Shown piece after piece: positions 11,936 through 24,096 of a DNA stretch of 64,000 nucleotides; positions within the stretch are counted from its first letter, which is position 1, and every line of letters starts with the position of its first letter. The notes under the pieces were generated by a model. That model was not told the DNA's origin. It did no database searches and worked only from the letters and a program-made list of their open reading frames with translations. The stretch comes from Drosophila miranda (lineage: Eukaryota; Arthropoda; Insecta; Diptera; Drosophilidae): contig NW_022881647.1 of NCBI RefSeq assembly GCF_003369915.1, positions 372,001-436,000 on the forward strand, in the 5' to 3' direction. Made by a program: the position numbers and the translations under genes.

Positions 11936-12930
11936 AATGATTAACTCACAAACAAGGACCGATCTCACTGCAGATCTGGTCAAACAATTGATAGCACTTC
12001 AAATTTCACAAGTACAGGAAACAAAGAAACAAAATAACAGTGAATTGTGATTTCACTGTCCTTTCCGTGAGTCATTATTGTCTTATTTATTAACAAGGTC
12101 ATTTTCTTGTTAACCTCGTTATAGAAATCTATTATTGAAAGGTTCCCTTGTCGGAGAACGCTTAGCTCCTGTTCTATTATATAAATTGGTCTTTTGTCAC
12201 TGTAAACAAAGTCAAGTCGTGAAAGTATGGCATCGAAATTTACAACTGTCCGTGGTTGGTCAGTGCGTCATGTGCTGGTCCTGTTATTTTGTTTCTTAAA
12301 ATTGTTAAGGCAATATAATATTGCTTACTTCCTTTTTTATATAATTTTACTGCAGTTTCTGCAGCTTCCCTCCATCCTACGTATTGGTTTAATCCACCAT
12401 TGAAAATTGGTAGGGATTTTATTACTTTTAATGTGGTGTCATCTTTGATTGTCTCATCTATTGTTTCTGCCTGATAATCTGATACCTGATCGGATTTAGA
12501 TTCTATTTGTTGTTTCAAATTTACTATTCGCTCCTGTACTTGTGAAATTTGAAGTGCTATCAATTGTTTGACCAGATCTGCAGTGAGATCGGTCCTTGTT
12601 TGTGAGTTAATCATTTTTATACCCGATACTCAAAATGAGTATTGGGGTATATTAGATTTGTGGTAAAAGTGGATGTGTGTAACGTCCAGAAGGAATCGTT
12701 TCCGACCCCATAAAGTATATAAATTCTTGATCAGCATCATTAGCCGAGTCGAGTGAGCCATGTCTGTCTGTCCGTCCCCTTCAGCGCCTAGTGCTCAAAG
12801 ACTATAAGAGCTAGAGCAACGATGTTTTGGATCCAGACTTCTGTGATATGTCACTGCTACAAGAATATTTCAAAACTTCGCCCCGCCCACTTCCGCCCCA
12901 CAAAGGGCGAAAATCTGTGGCATCCACAAT
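11610..12930. repeat. Palindromic duplication around a gag fragment
   Basis: Bases 11936-12020 are the inverse of 12533-12617 (gag start, almost identical). The homology continues outwards into the two inverted DINE-1 copies for roughly another 300 bp each way, including shared rare variants. The single-copy centre is about 12021-12532. Arms are at least about 400 bp. Confidence 0.8.
12030..12614 (-). pseudogene. Gypsy-superfamily (errantivirus-like) gag fragment
   Basis: The minus strand from 12614 gives a 124-codon open frame. It has an N-terminal coiled-coil-like stretch (ISQVQERIVNLKQQIE) and then a retrotransposon Gag core (motifs FNGGLNQYVGWREAA and ILRNKITGPAHDAL). At about 12240 the frame shifts, and the Gag core continues to about 12050 with SDKRPIY and IEQELSVLRQG. 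Motif order matches Gag of gypsy-type insect LTR elements. LTRs, pol and the remainder of gag are absent. The fragment is flanked on both sides by DINE-1 copies in opposite orientation. Confidence 0.75.
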
Positions 12931-13684
12931 TTCGACGATACAAGAAAACTAAAAACGCAGAATCGTAGAAGATGACTATATCTTCTGAAGTGCAAAATCT
13001 GAACCAGATCGTATAATTATTATAGCCAGAATCAAGAAAACAATTTCATTCTTTCTCGCTCATTCTCTCTCTAACACACAGGTTTCATGGTCGGTTTTGC
13101 CAATTGCAAAATATGAGTTCAAGGATCTCAGAACCTATAAAAGCCAGAGCAACCAAATTTGGTATCCACGCTCCTGTGATATCGGACCTTGACCGTTTCG
13201 TGTCCAAATTTCGCCACACCCCCTTCCGCCACCGCAAAGGACGAAAATCTGGGGCATCCACAAATCTCAGAGACTATTAAGGCTAGAGTAACCAAATTTG
13301 GTATCCGCACTTCTGTTAGATCTCACTATAAAACGTATATCTCAGAATTTCGCCCCACCTTTTTCCGCCCCCACAAAGGACGAAAATCTGTTGCATCCAC
13401 AATATTGCACATTCGAGAAAACTAAAAACGCAGAATCATAGATAACGACCATATCTATCAGATTGCTGAATCTGGATCTGATCAGATAATTTATATAGCC
13501 AAAAGGAACAAATCAATTTGCACTGGCTACGCAGCGCCCGACGTCACGCTCAGACTGATTTTCTGTCTCTTTGTCGTGTCGTTTAATATTAGCAGCGTCT
13601 GCCGGAGGAGAGCCATACGGACTTAGTATCGGGTATAACTGTAGAGTTGCGGTGTCCGCAGCATTTCACAACGTTCCCCTCGTT
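12618..13684 (+). mobile_element. DINE-1 array unit 1 (full length)
   Basis: Starts TATACCCGATACTCAAAATG and ends in the CCCCTCGTT motif. It is joined directly to the next unit, with the terminal T shared. The (GTCY)n stretch near 12760-12778 is short. Confidence 0.92.
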
Positions 13685-14797
13685 ATACCCGATACTCAAA
13701 ATGAGTATTGGGGTATATTAGATTTGTGGTAAAAGTGGATGTGTGTAACGTCCAGAAGCAATCGTTTCCGACCCCATAAAGTATATATATTCTGGATCAG
13801 CATCAATAGCCGAGTCGATTGAGCCCTGTCTGTCTGTCCGTCTGTCCGTCTGTCCGTCTGTCCTTCTGTCCGTCCCTTCAGCGCCTAGTGCTCAAAGACT
13901 ATAAGAGCTAGAGCAACGATGTTTTGGACCCAGACTTCTGTGATATGTCACTGCTACAAAAATATTTCAAAACTTCGCCCCGCCCACTTCCGCCCCACAA
14001 AGGACGAAAATCTGTGGCATCCACAATTTTAAAGATATGAGAAAACCAAAAACGTAGAGTTGTAGAGAATGACCATATCTTTAAGACTGCGGAATCTGAA
14101 TTGGATCGTATTATTATTATAGCCAGCATCAAGAAAACAATTTAATTTTTTCTCGCCCTGTCTCTCTCTAACACACACGTAGCATAGCCGGCTTTGCTTA
14201 GAGTAAAACATTAGCGCCTAGATCTCAAAGACTACAAAAGCTAGAGCAACCAAATATGGTATCCACACTCCTAATGTATCGGACCGAGACGAGTTTGTTT
14301 CAAAATTTCGCCACACCCCCTTCCGCCCCGCAAAGGACGAAAATCTGGGGATATTCAAAAATCTCAGAGACTATTAAGGCTAGAGTAACCAAATTTGGTA
14401 TCCGCACTCCTGTTAGATCTTACTATAAAACGTGTATCTCAAAATTTCGCCCTACCCCCTTCCGCCCACACTAAGGACGAAAATCTGTTGCATCCACAAT
14501 ATTGCACATTCGAGAAAACTAAAAACGCAGAATCATAGATAATGACCATATCTATCAGATTGCTGAATCTGGATCAGATCAGATCATTTTTATAGCCAAT
14601 TGGAACAAATCAATTTGCAGTGGCTACGAAGCGCCCGACGTCACGCTCAGACTGATTTTCTGTCTCTCTCGCACGCACTCTTTGTCGTGTCGTTTAATAT
14701 TAGCGGCGTCTGCCGGAGGAGAGCCATACTGACTTAGTATCGGGTATAACCGTAGAGTTGCGGTGTCCGCAGCAACTCACAACGTTCCCCCTCGTTT
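13684..14797 (+). mobile_element. DINE-1 array unit 2 (full length)
   Basis: Head-to-tail with unit 1, about 1.11 kb, with a long (GTCY)n run near 13828-13876. It carries the module containing 'agccggctttgcttagag'. Units 2 and 3 are almost identical along their whole length. Confidence 0.92.
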
Positions 14798-15909
14798 TAT
14801 ACCCGATACTCAAAATGAGTATTGGGGTATATTAGATTTGTGGTAAAAGTGGATGTGTGTAACGTCCAGAAGGAATCGATTCCGACCCCATAAAGTATAT
14901 ATATTCTTGATCAGCATCAATAGCCGAGTCGATTGAGCCCTGTCTGTCTGTCCGTCTGTCCGTCCGTCCGTCTGTCCGTCTGTCCGTCCCTTCAGCGCCT
15001 AGTGCTCAAAGACTATAAGAGCTAGAGCAACGATGTTTTGGATCCAGACTTCTGTGATATGTCACTGCTACAAAAATATTTCAAAACTTCGCCCCGCCCA
15101 CTTCCGCCCCCACAAAGGACGAAAATCTGTGGCATCCACAATTTTAAAGACATGAGAAAACCAAAAACGTAGAATTGTAGAGAATGACCATATCTTTAAG
15201 ACTGCGGAATCTGAATTGGATCGTATTATTATTATAGCCAGCATCAAGAAAACAATTTAATTTTTTCTCGCCCTGTCTCTCTCTAACACACACGTAGCAT
15301 AGCCGGCTTTGCTTAGAGTAAAACATTAGCGCCTAGATCTCAGAGACTACAAAAGCTAGAGCAACCAAATATGGTATCCACACTCCTAATATATCGGACC
15401 GAGACGAGTTTGTTTCAAAATTTCGCCACACCCCTTCCGCCCCGCAAAGAACGAAAATCTGGGGATATTCAAAAATCTCAGAGACTATTAAGGCTAGAGT
15501 AACCAAATTTGGTATCCGCACTCCTGTTAGATCTTACTATAAAACGTGTATCTCAAAATTTCGCCCTACCCCTTCCGCCCACACTAAGGACGAAAATCTG
15601 TTGCTTCCACAATATTGCACATTCGAGAAAACTAAAAACGCAGAATCATAGATAATGACCATATCTATCAGATTGCTGAATCTGGGTCAGATCAGATCAT
15701 TTTTATAGCCAATAGGAACAAATCAATTTGCAGTGGCTACGAAGCGCCCGACGTCACGCTCAGACTGATTTTCTGTCTCTCTCGCACGCACTCTTTGTCG
15801 TGTCGTTTAATATTAGCGGCGTCTGCCGGAGGAGAGCCATACTGACTTAGTATCGGGTATAACCGTAGAGTTGCGGTGTCCGCAGCAACTCACAACGTTC
15901 CCCTCGTTT
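14798..15909 (+). mobile_element. DINE-1 array unit 3 (full length)
   Basis: About 1.11 kb, nearly identical to unit 2, differing by scattered substitutions and one-base indels. This indicates recent duplication of the unit. Confidence 0.92.
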
Positions 15910-16942
15910 TATACCCGATACTCAAAATGAGTATTGGGGTATATTAGATTTGTGGTAAAAGTGGATGTGTGTAACGTCCAGAAGGAATCGATTCCGACCC
16001 CATAAAGTATATATATTCTTGATCAGCATCAATAGCCGAGTCGATTGAGCCCTGTCTGTCTGTCCGTCTGTCCGTCCCCTTCAGCGCCTAGTGCTCAAAG
16101 ACTATAAGAGCTAGAGCAACGATGTTTTGGATCCAGACTTCTGTGATATGTCACTGCTACAAAAATATTTCAAAACTTCGCCCCGCCCACTTCCGCCCCC
16201 ACAAAGGACGAAAGTCTGTGGCATCCACAATTTTAAAGATATGAATTGGATCGTATTATTATTACAGCCAGCATCAAGAAAACAATTTCATTTTTTCTCG
16301 CCCTTTCTCTCTCTAACACACACGTAGCATAGGCGGCTTTGCTTAGAGTAAAACATTAGCGCCTAGATCTCAGAGACTACAAAAGCTAGAGCAACCAAAT
16401 TTGGTATCCACACTCCTAATATATCGGACCGAGACGAGTTTGTTTCAAAATTTCGCCACACCCCCTTCCGCCCCCGCAAAGGACGAAAATCTAGGGATAT
16501 TCAAAAATCTCAGAGACTATTAAAGCTAGAGTAACCAAATTTGGTATCCGCACTCCTGTTAGATCTTACTATAAAACGTGTGTCTTAAAATTTCGCCCTA
16601 CCCCCTTCCGCCCACACAAAGGACGAAAATCTGTTGCATCCACAATATTGCACATTCGAGAAAACTAAAAACGCAGAATAATAGCTAATGACCATATCTA
16701 TCAGATTGCTGAATCTGGATCAGATCAGATCATTTTTATAGCCAATAGGAACAAATCAATTTGCAGTGGCTACGCAGCGCCCGACGTCACGCTCAGACTG
16801 ATTTTCTGTCACTCTCGCACGCACTCTTTGTCGTGTCGTTTAATATTAGCGGCGTCTGCCGGAGGAGAGCCATACTGACTTAGTATCGGGTATAACTGTA
16901 GAGTTGCGGTGTCCGCAGCAACTCACAACGTTCCCCCTCGTT
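15910..16942 (+). mobile_element. DINE-1 array unit 4
   Basis: Same end motifs. It has a short deletion around 16243 that joins 'aaagatatga' to 'attggatcgta', and a short (GTCY)n run. Confidence 0.92.
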
Positions 16943-18009
16943 ATACCCGATACTCAAAATGAGTATTGGGGTATATTAGATTTGTGGTAAAAGTGGATGT
17001 GTGTAGCGTCCAGAAGGAATCGTTTCCGACCCCATAAAGTATATATATTCTTGATCAGCATCAATAGCCGAGTCGATTGAGCCCTGTATGTCTGTCCGTC
17101 TGTCCGTCCGTCCCCTTCAGTGCCTAGTGCTCAAAGACTATAAGAGCTAGAGCAACGATGTTTTAGATCCAGACTTCTGTGATATGTCACTGCTACAAAA
17201 ATATTTCAAAACTTCGCCCCGCCCACTTCCGCCCCCACAAAGGACGAAAATCTGTGGCATTCACATTTTTAAAGATACGATAAAACCAAAAACGCAGAAT
17301 CGGTGAGGATGACCATATCTTCTACAGTGCAAAATCTGAACCAGATCGTAAATTGATTATAGCCAGAATCAAGAAAACAATTTCATTCTTTCTCGCTCTG
17401 TCTCTCTCTAACACACAGGTTTCATGGTCGGTTTTTTCAATTGCAAAATATGAGTTCAAGGATCTCAGAACCTATAAGAGCCAGAGCAACCAAATTTGGT
17501 ATCCACACTCCTAATATATCGGACCGAGACGAGTTTGTTTCACGCAAAGGACGAAAATCTGGGGCATCCACAAATCTCAGAGACTATTAAGGCTAGAGTA
17601 ACCAAATTTGGTATCCGCACTTCTGTTAGATCTCACTATAAAACGTATATCTCAGAATTTCGCCCCACCCCCTTCCGCCCCCACAAAGGACGAAAATCTG
17701 TTGCATCCACAATATTGCACATTCGAGAAAACTAAAAACGCAGAATCATAGATATTGACCATATCTATCCGATTGCTGAATCTGGATCAGATCAGATAAT
17801 TTGTATAGCCAAAAGGAACAAATCAATTTGCAGTGGCTACGCAGCGCCCGACGCCACGCTCAGACTGATTTTCTGTCTCTCTCGCACGCACTCTTTGTCG
17901 TGTCGTTTAATATTAGCGGCGTCTGCCGGAGGAGAGCCACACTGACTTAGTATCGGGTATAACCGTAGAGTTGCGGTGTCCGCAGCAACTCACAACGTTC
18001 CCCCTCGTT
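16942..18009 (+). mobile_element. DINE-1 array unit 5 (mosaic)
   Basis: Has a deletion at 17541 joining 'gtttcac' to 'gcaaagg'. Its 5' half resembles one sub-type and its 3' half another, so it is a mosaic. Confidence 0.9.
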
Positions 18010-18659
18010 ATAGCCCGAATCAAAAAAACAATTTCATTTTTTGTCGCCCTGTCTCTCTCTAACACACACGTAGCATAGCCGGCTTTGCTTAGAGTAAAAC
18101 ATTAGCGCCTAGATCTCAGAGACTATAAAAGCTAGAGCAACCAAATTTGGTATCCACACTCCTAATATATCGGACCGAGACGAGTTTGTTTCACGCAAAG
18201 GACGAAAATCTGGGGCATCCACAAATCTCAGAGACTATTAAGGCTAGAGTAACCAAATTTGGTATCCGCACTTCTGTTAGATCTCACTATAAAACGTATA
18301 TCTCAGAATTTCGCCCCACCCCCTTCCGCCACCACAAAAGACGAAAATCTGTTGCATCCACAATATTGCACATTCGAGAAAACTAAAAACGCAGAATCAT
18401 AGATAATGACCATATCTATCAGATTGCAGAAATTGGATCAGATCGGATCATTTTTGTAGCCAAAAGGAACAAATCAATTTTCAATGGCTACGCAGCCCCC
18501 GACGTCACGCTCAGACTGACTTTCTGTCTCTCTCGCACGCACTCTTTATCGTGTCGTTCAATATTAGCGGCGACTGCCGTAGAGAGCCATACTGACTTAG
18601 TATCGGGAATAACTGTAGAGTTGCGGTGTCCGCAGCAACTCACAGCGTTCCCCCTCGTT
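18010..18659 (+). mobile_element. DINE-1 array unit 6 (5'-truncated)
   Basis: Begins 'tatagcccgaatc', an internal DINE-1 position, directly after the 3' end of unit 5. It shares the private 'gtttcacgcaaagg' deletion with unit 5, so these two units are directly related. Confidence 0.88.
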
Positions 18660-19139
18660 ATACCCGAAACTCAAAATGAGTATTGGGGTATATTAGATTT
18701 GTGGTAAAAGTGGATGTGTGTAACGTCCAGAAGGAATCGTTTCCGACCCCATAAAGTATATATATTCTTGATCAGCATCAATAGCCGAGTCGATTGAGCC
18801 CTGTCTGTCTGTCCGTCTGTCCGTCCGTCCGTCTGTCCGTCTGTCCGTCCCCTTCAGCGCCTAGTGCTCAAAGACTATAAGAGCTAGACCAACGATGTTT
18901 TGGATCCAGACTTCTGTGATATGTCACTGCTACAAAAATATTTCAAAACTTCGCCCCGCCCACTTCCGCCCCCACAAAGGACGAAAATCTGTGGCATCCA
19001 CATTTTTAAAGATACGATAAAACCAAAAACGCAGAATCGGTGAGGATGACCATATCTTCTACAGTGCAAAATCTGAACCAGATCGTATAATGATTGTAGC
19101 CAGAATCAAGAAAACAATTTCATTCTTTCTCGCTCTGTC

Positions 19140-19524
19140 TGGGTTCGGAGCAGAACCCAGCCGATTAGCTGCTTGCCAAATAGCACCTAATTCTTGGCCC
19201 TCAGCCGCTTATTTTGTTTGTTACTTATGCCTATGTCACTCATTTGTTTGTTAAAGCTTTGCGCTTGCTTGCCCTGCTAAACGCTCTCTGCCAGCTCGCT
19301 CTTCGCTATCTCCGCTTTGCGTCTGCCTACCGACGTCGGCCGAGCGAAGCTGCGCTTAGCGATCTGAGCGGCAATGTAAAGGGCAGGCAAGCCACACTTG
19401 CAATTTGGATGTCACGCATTAAAGAACATATCGTAATTTTATTTCTGCGCCGAGTTTTATTTAATTCGAAATAATTAGTCGGCCGATTGGGGATAAAAAA
19501 CATTATCTCCACATAAAATTTGCA
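19140..19524. mobile_element. Unidentified 385 bp insertion in DINE-1 (possible solo LTR)
   Basis: Begins TGGGTTCGGAGCAGAACCCA, a perfect 7-bp-stem hairpin, and ends near TTTGCA. A TG...CA boundary would suit a solo LTR, but no clear target duplication flanks it and about 18 bp of the host DINE-1 is missing. The family is unknown. Confidence 0.4.
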
Positions 19525-19626
19525 TGAAACCATGGTCGGTTTTGTCAATTGCAAAATATGAGTTCAAGGATCTCAGAACCTATAAGAGCCAGAGCAACCA
19601 AATTTGGTATCCACACTCCTGTGATA

Positions 19627-21485
19627 TGCCTCCGAGGTCGAACGGCATTTTCAGTCCCTTGTTAAATGAATGTTCCCTACTTCATGATCTTCGACTAGTT
19701 AAGCCGGTGTTTTCACCGGGTCCAGACGGGGTTCCAGGTTGTGTACTCAGGTACTGCGCCGAGGCTCTGTGTGGACCTTTGCTTAAACTATTCACCCTAT
19801 CCATTGATTCTTCTTGCTTCCCCCGATCTGGAAGGAATCGTTTATAATTCCTCTCCATAAAAAAGGTAGCAAGTCTGATGCAAAAAATTATAGAGGTATA
19901 GCAAAGTTATCCGCTATTCCTAAAATGTTTGAGAGGGTTTTAACTCCGCCCTTGCAACATCTCTGCAAGTCACTTATATCTCCAACTCAGCATGGATTTA
20001 TAAGGCGGCGATCAACCACCACGAACTTGTTAGAGTTTACCTCTTTCATTATTAAAGGCTTTCAAGGTAACTTACAGACGGATGTTATTTACACCGACTT
20101 TAGTAAAGCATTCGACTCTGTAAACCATTCCCTTTTAGCGCATAAACTTGACCTTTTAGGGTTTCCGCCCAACCTCCTGAGATGGATTTCTAGCTATCTT
20201 TGTTCTAGGTCTCAAAGAGTCCTCTTCAAAAACTCCCTCTCTTTCCCAGTAAAGGTTTCTTCGGGAGTACCACAAGGCAGCCATCTAGGCCCCTTACTCT
20301 TCACACTCTTTATTAATGACTTACCTTCAGTATTAACATACTCTCGAGTACTTATGTATGCGGATGATGTTAAACTCTGTGTCCAGTACAAGGACATTTC
20401 ATTTCATTCTCGCTTGCAATCCGATCTCAATAACTTTCAGTCATGGTGTTGTGCAAACTTGTTACACCTTAATGCCTCGAAATGCAAAGTTATGACATTT
20501 CATCGTTCTAGCCCTTTGTTGGCTCCCTACACCCTATTTGGTGGTTCTCTTGAGAGAATTACCCTGGTGGATGATCTGGGTGTTATGTTAGACCCCAAGT
20601 TAAAGTTTTCCGAACACATTTCTACCATGGTAAATAAGGCCATGGGCGTGCTTGGGTTTATAAAGAGGTGGTCAAAGGAATTTGACGACCCCTATATAAC
20701 AAAGACTCTCTATACCTCGCTTGTTCGTCCGATCTTAGAATACGGCTCCTGTGTATGGTGCCCTCAGTACAAAGTACACCAGGACCGTATAGAATCAGTA
20801 CAGAAAAACTTTTTACTCTTTGCTCTGCGGGGCCTTAACTGGGATGCGGGTGTAAGACTCCCATCTTACTCTAGTAGACTACTATTAGTAAACCTCCCAT
20901 CCTTAGTTAACCGTAGAAAAATGCTTGGTGTGATATTTATGCACAACTTGATCAGGGGTGACATAGACAGCCCTGATCTGTTGAGCCGCATAAACTTCAC
21001 GATTCCTATTAGACTGACTAGAAATTTTATACCGTTGTTCCTTCCACTTTGTAGATCGAATTATTCCTTGCATGAACCGTTTAGGGTCTTATGCTCGGAT
21101 TATAATTCCCTCTACCATATTATATCCACCACTAATTCTCTTCCTCTTATTAAATTATTAATCCTTACACAACTTTTTTATTAATTAGTAACTGTAGTGG
21201 TATTTGTACTTTGATTGCATGCTTAGTTTCTTAGTAAGTTTAGTACTAATTTTCCTCGAATGTTAGTCTAATAGCTATCTTTCTTGCATGTTCGCGTTTG
21301 GTTCGGCTACGCACCGCGCGTCATGCGGCAGCGCCCCTCGGTCGGTTGGGCGGGAGGAGGGCTGCGTTTTGCCTGGGATCCGCGCGTAACAGCCTTCTGC
21401 TGGTGTCACACGGGCCACTTGACGGTGCAGTAGCTGCATCGCCTCTTGAAAGATGCAGTCATTGCATGTCAACGTCCACAAAAAA
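19627..21485 (+). mobile_element. Non-LTR retrotransposon (LINE), 5'-truncated
   Basis: Inserted in DINE-1 at gtgatat/atcggacc, leaving a short atat repeat at both junctions. It carries a reverse transcriptase frame and about 300 bp of 3' untranslated DNA that ends in a short A run. The 5' half, including any endonuclease, is missing. RT motifs resemble the CR1/L2/Jockey group more than R1; exact clade uncertain. Confidence 0.85.
19663..21184 (+). pseudogene. LINE reverse transcriptase fragment
   Basis: Reverse transcriptase motifs in order: SPGPDGVPG, a change of frame near 19820, PIWKESFIIPLHKKG, TDFSKAFDSVNHSLL, SGVPQGSHLGPLLFTLFIND, and the catalytic MYADDVKLC (about 20355-20380). The thumb region follows. 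No RNase H is seen; the C-terminal part ends at 21182. The 456 codons after the frameshift are open, so the insertion looks fairly young. Lacking endonuclease and an intact start, the copy cannot move by itself. Confidence 0.85.
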
Positions 21486-21938
21486 TATCGGACCTTGACC
21501 GTTTCGTGTCCAAATTTCGCCACACCCCCTTCCGCCCCCGCAAAGGACGAAAATCTGGTGCATCCACAAATCTCAGAGACTATTAAGGCTAGAGTAACCA
21601 AATTTGGTATCCGCACTTCTGTTAGATCTCACTATAAAACGTATATCTCAGAATTTCGCCCCACCCCCTTCCGCCCTCACAAAAGACGAAAATCTGTTGC
21701 ATCCACAATATTGCACATTCGAGAAAACTAAAAACACAGAATCATAGATAATGACCATATCTATCAGATTGCTGAATCTGGATCAGATCGGATCATTTTT
21801 GTAGCCAAAAGCAAGAAATCAATTTTCAGTGGCTACGCAGCGCCCGACGTCACGCTCAGACTGATTTTCTGTCTCTCTCGCAACTCACAACGTTCCACCT
21901 CGTTTTTTTTATATTTTTGAAGTGTCTTGATTAGTTTT

Positions 21939-23061
21939 TATACCCGATACTCAAAATGAGTATTGGGGTATATTAGATTTGTGGTAAAAGTGGATGTGTG
22001 TAACGTCCAGAAGGAATCGTTTCCGACCCCATAAAGTATATATATTCTTGATCAGCATCAATAGCCGAGTCGATTGAGCCATGGGTGTCTGTCCGTCCGT
22101 CCGTCTGTCCGTCTGTCCGTCCGTCCGTCTGTCCGTCCCCTTCAGCGCCTAGTGCTCAAAGACTATAAGAGCTAGAGCAACGATGTTTTGGATCCAGACT
22201 TCTGTGATATGTCCCTGCTACAAAAATATTTCAAAACTTCGCCCCGCCCACTTCCGCCCCCACAAAGGACGAAAATCTGTGGCATCCACATTTTTAAAGA
22301 TATGATAAAACCAAAAACGCAGAATCGTAGAGGATGACTATATGTTTTAGATTGTAAAATCTCAACCAGATCGTATAATTATTATAGCCAGAATCAAGAA
22401 AACAATTTCATTCTTTCTCGCTCTGTCTCTTTCTAACACACAGGTTTCATGGTCTGTTTTGCCAATTGCAAAATATGAGTTCAAGGATCTCAGAACCTAT
22501 AAGAGCCATAGCAACCAAATTTGGTATCCACACTCCTGTGATATCGGACCTTGACCGTTTCGTGTCCAAATTTCGCCAGACCCCCTTCCGCCCCCGCAAA
22601 GGACGAAAATCTGGGGCATCCACAAATCTCAGAGACTATTAAGGCTAGTGTAACCCAATTTGGTATCCGCACTTCTGTTAGATCTCACTATAAAACGTAT
22701 ATCTCAGAATTTCGCCCCACCCCCTTCCGCCCCCACAAAGGACGAAAATCTGTTGCATCCACAATATTGCACATTCGAGAAAACTAAAAACGCAGAATCA
22801 TAGATATTGACCATATCTATCCGATTGCTGAATCTGGATCAGATCAGATAATTTGTATAGCCAAAAGGAACAAATCAATTTGCAGTGGCTACGCAGCGCC
22901 CGACGCCACGCTCAGACTGATTTTCTGTCTCTCTCGCACGCACTCTTTGTCGTGTCGTTCAATATTAGCGGCGTCTGCCGGAGGAGAGCCATACTGACTA
23001 AGTATCGGGTATAACTGTAGAGTTTCGGTGTCCGCAGCAACTCACAACGTTCCCCCTCGTT
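21939..23061 (+). mobile_element. DINE-1 copy, full length
   Basis: Complete element of about 1.12 kb with both ends and a long (GTCY)n run near 22087-22137. It is separated from the array by about 34 bp of T-rich DNA. Confidence 0.92.
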
Positions 23062-23696
23062 CCATTTAGGCGAGTGTCAAATATTGGGATTGTGGCGGGA
23101 GCCATTGAGATTGTACATCTTAGAAATCAATTAGGCGGAGGCCCAAGATTGAAATTGTTTTCGTTTTAGAAAGCCAAAGATTGTTTACAACTCGTATAAG
23201 AGCTCAATAGAATTGGGTACGTTAACTTACATACGTACAAATTACACAATTATCGACATCTACATATTCGTCTACTTTCGTCCAACTCCATACAATTCGG
23301 CATATTGCGCGACCGTAGCACATATATCCAGTCCTGCTGCGCTGCACGGTATCCTCCGTACGCATAAGCACCTCCGTATCAAAGATAAATTGTCGCCAAT
23401 CCAGGCACGGTACGTGGTTTGGCGATTAATAATTCCATCCGCAGTCAACATCCCACTACCTAATTCGTTGCAAAGGTAAACGGAGGAACACCATACTGAC
23501 AATATTTTCGAATATTGCCAGCCAATGTGACCGTTCCTCTCCTCAGCTCTTCTCCAATTGGGATCACTCATAGTTTGGGAGCCTCTACCAAGAGTAAACC
23601 TAAACAATCCGAGTTGATCTAACAATTGCATTCCAGCAAAAGCTCGAGACCTTTCCGTCTATTACGACCATAGTGGCTTTGGAAAATAAATATTTT
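23062..23696 (-). other. Unassigned 635 bp with a 119-codon open frame
   Basis: Lies between two DINE-1 copies. The minus strand has an open frame at 23272-23631 of 119 codons from ATG, rich in Cys, Arg and Gly (e.g. CLCVRRIPCSAAGLDIC). I recognise no domain. It could be a fragment of a host gene or of a transposon coding region, or chance. Confidence 0.4.
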
Positions 23697-24096
23697 TATA
23701 CCCGATACTCAAAATGAGTATTGGGGTATATTAGATTTGTGGTAAAAGTGGATGTGTGTAACGTCCAAAAGGAATCGTTTCCGACCCCATAAACCCCATA
23801 AAGTATATATATTCTTGATCAGCATCAATAGCCAATCAGCATCCGTCCGTCCCCTTCAGCGCCTAGTGCTCAAAGACTATAAGAGCGAGAGCAACGATGT
23901 TTTGGATCCAGACTTCTGTAATATGTCACTGCTACAAGAATATTTCAAAACTTTGCCCCGCCCACTTCCGCCCCCATAAAGGGCAAAAATCTGTGGCATC
24001 CACAATTTCGACGATACGAGAAAACTAAAAACGCAGAATCGTAGAAGATGACTATATCTTCTAGAGTGCAAAATCTGAACCAGATCGTAAAATTAT
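23697..24096 (+). mobile_element. DINE-1 copy, 3'-truncated
   Basis: Has the 5' end and microsatellite (shortened, with a duplicated 'ataaaccccataaa'). It stops at 'cgtaaaattat', where the next DINE-1 begins. The missing 3' part does not resume after that neighbour. Confidence 0.88.

Larger units (their letters stand above)
18659..21905 (+). mobile_element. DINE-1 array unit 7, split by two insertions
   Basis: DINE-1 sequence is present at 18659-19139, about 19525-19626 and about 21486-21905. The first gap holds a 385 bp insertion, the second a non-LTR retrotransposon. The 3' end is shortened: 'ctctctcgca' joins 'actcacaacg' near 21880. Confidence 0.88.

Noticed and set aside
13189..13425. 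Recurring 60-90 codon frames in the DINE-1 region, also at 17496, 18147, 21453, 22551 and 2838
   Set aside because: They occur in every copy, on both strands, with different stops in different copies. They are chance frames in a non-coding element.
13828..13876. Regular short GTCY repeats, found in many places
   Set aside because: They are the internal microsatellite of DINE-1, not a CRISPR array or a telomeric repeat.
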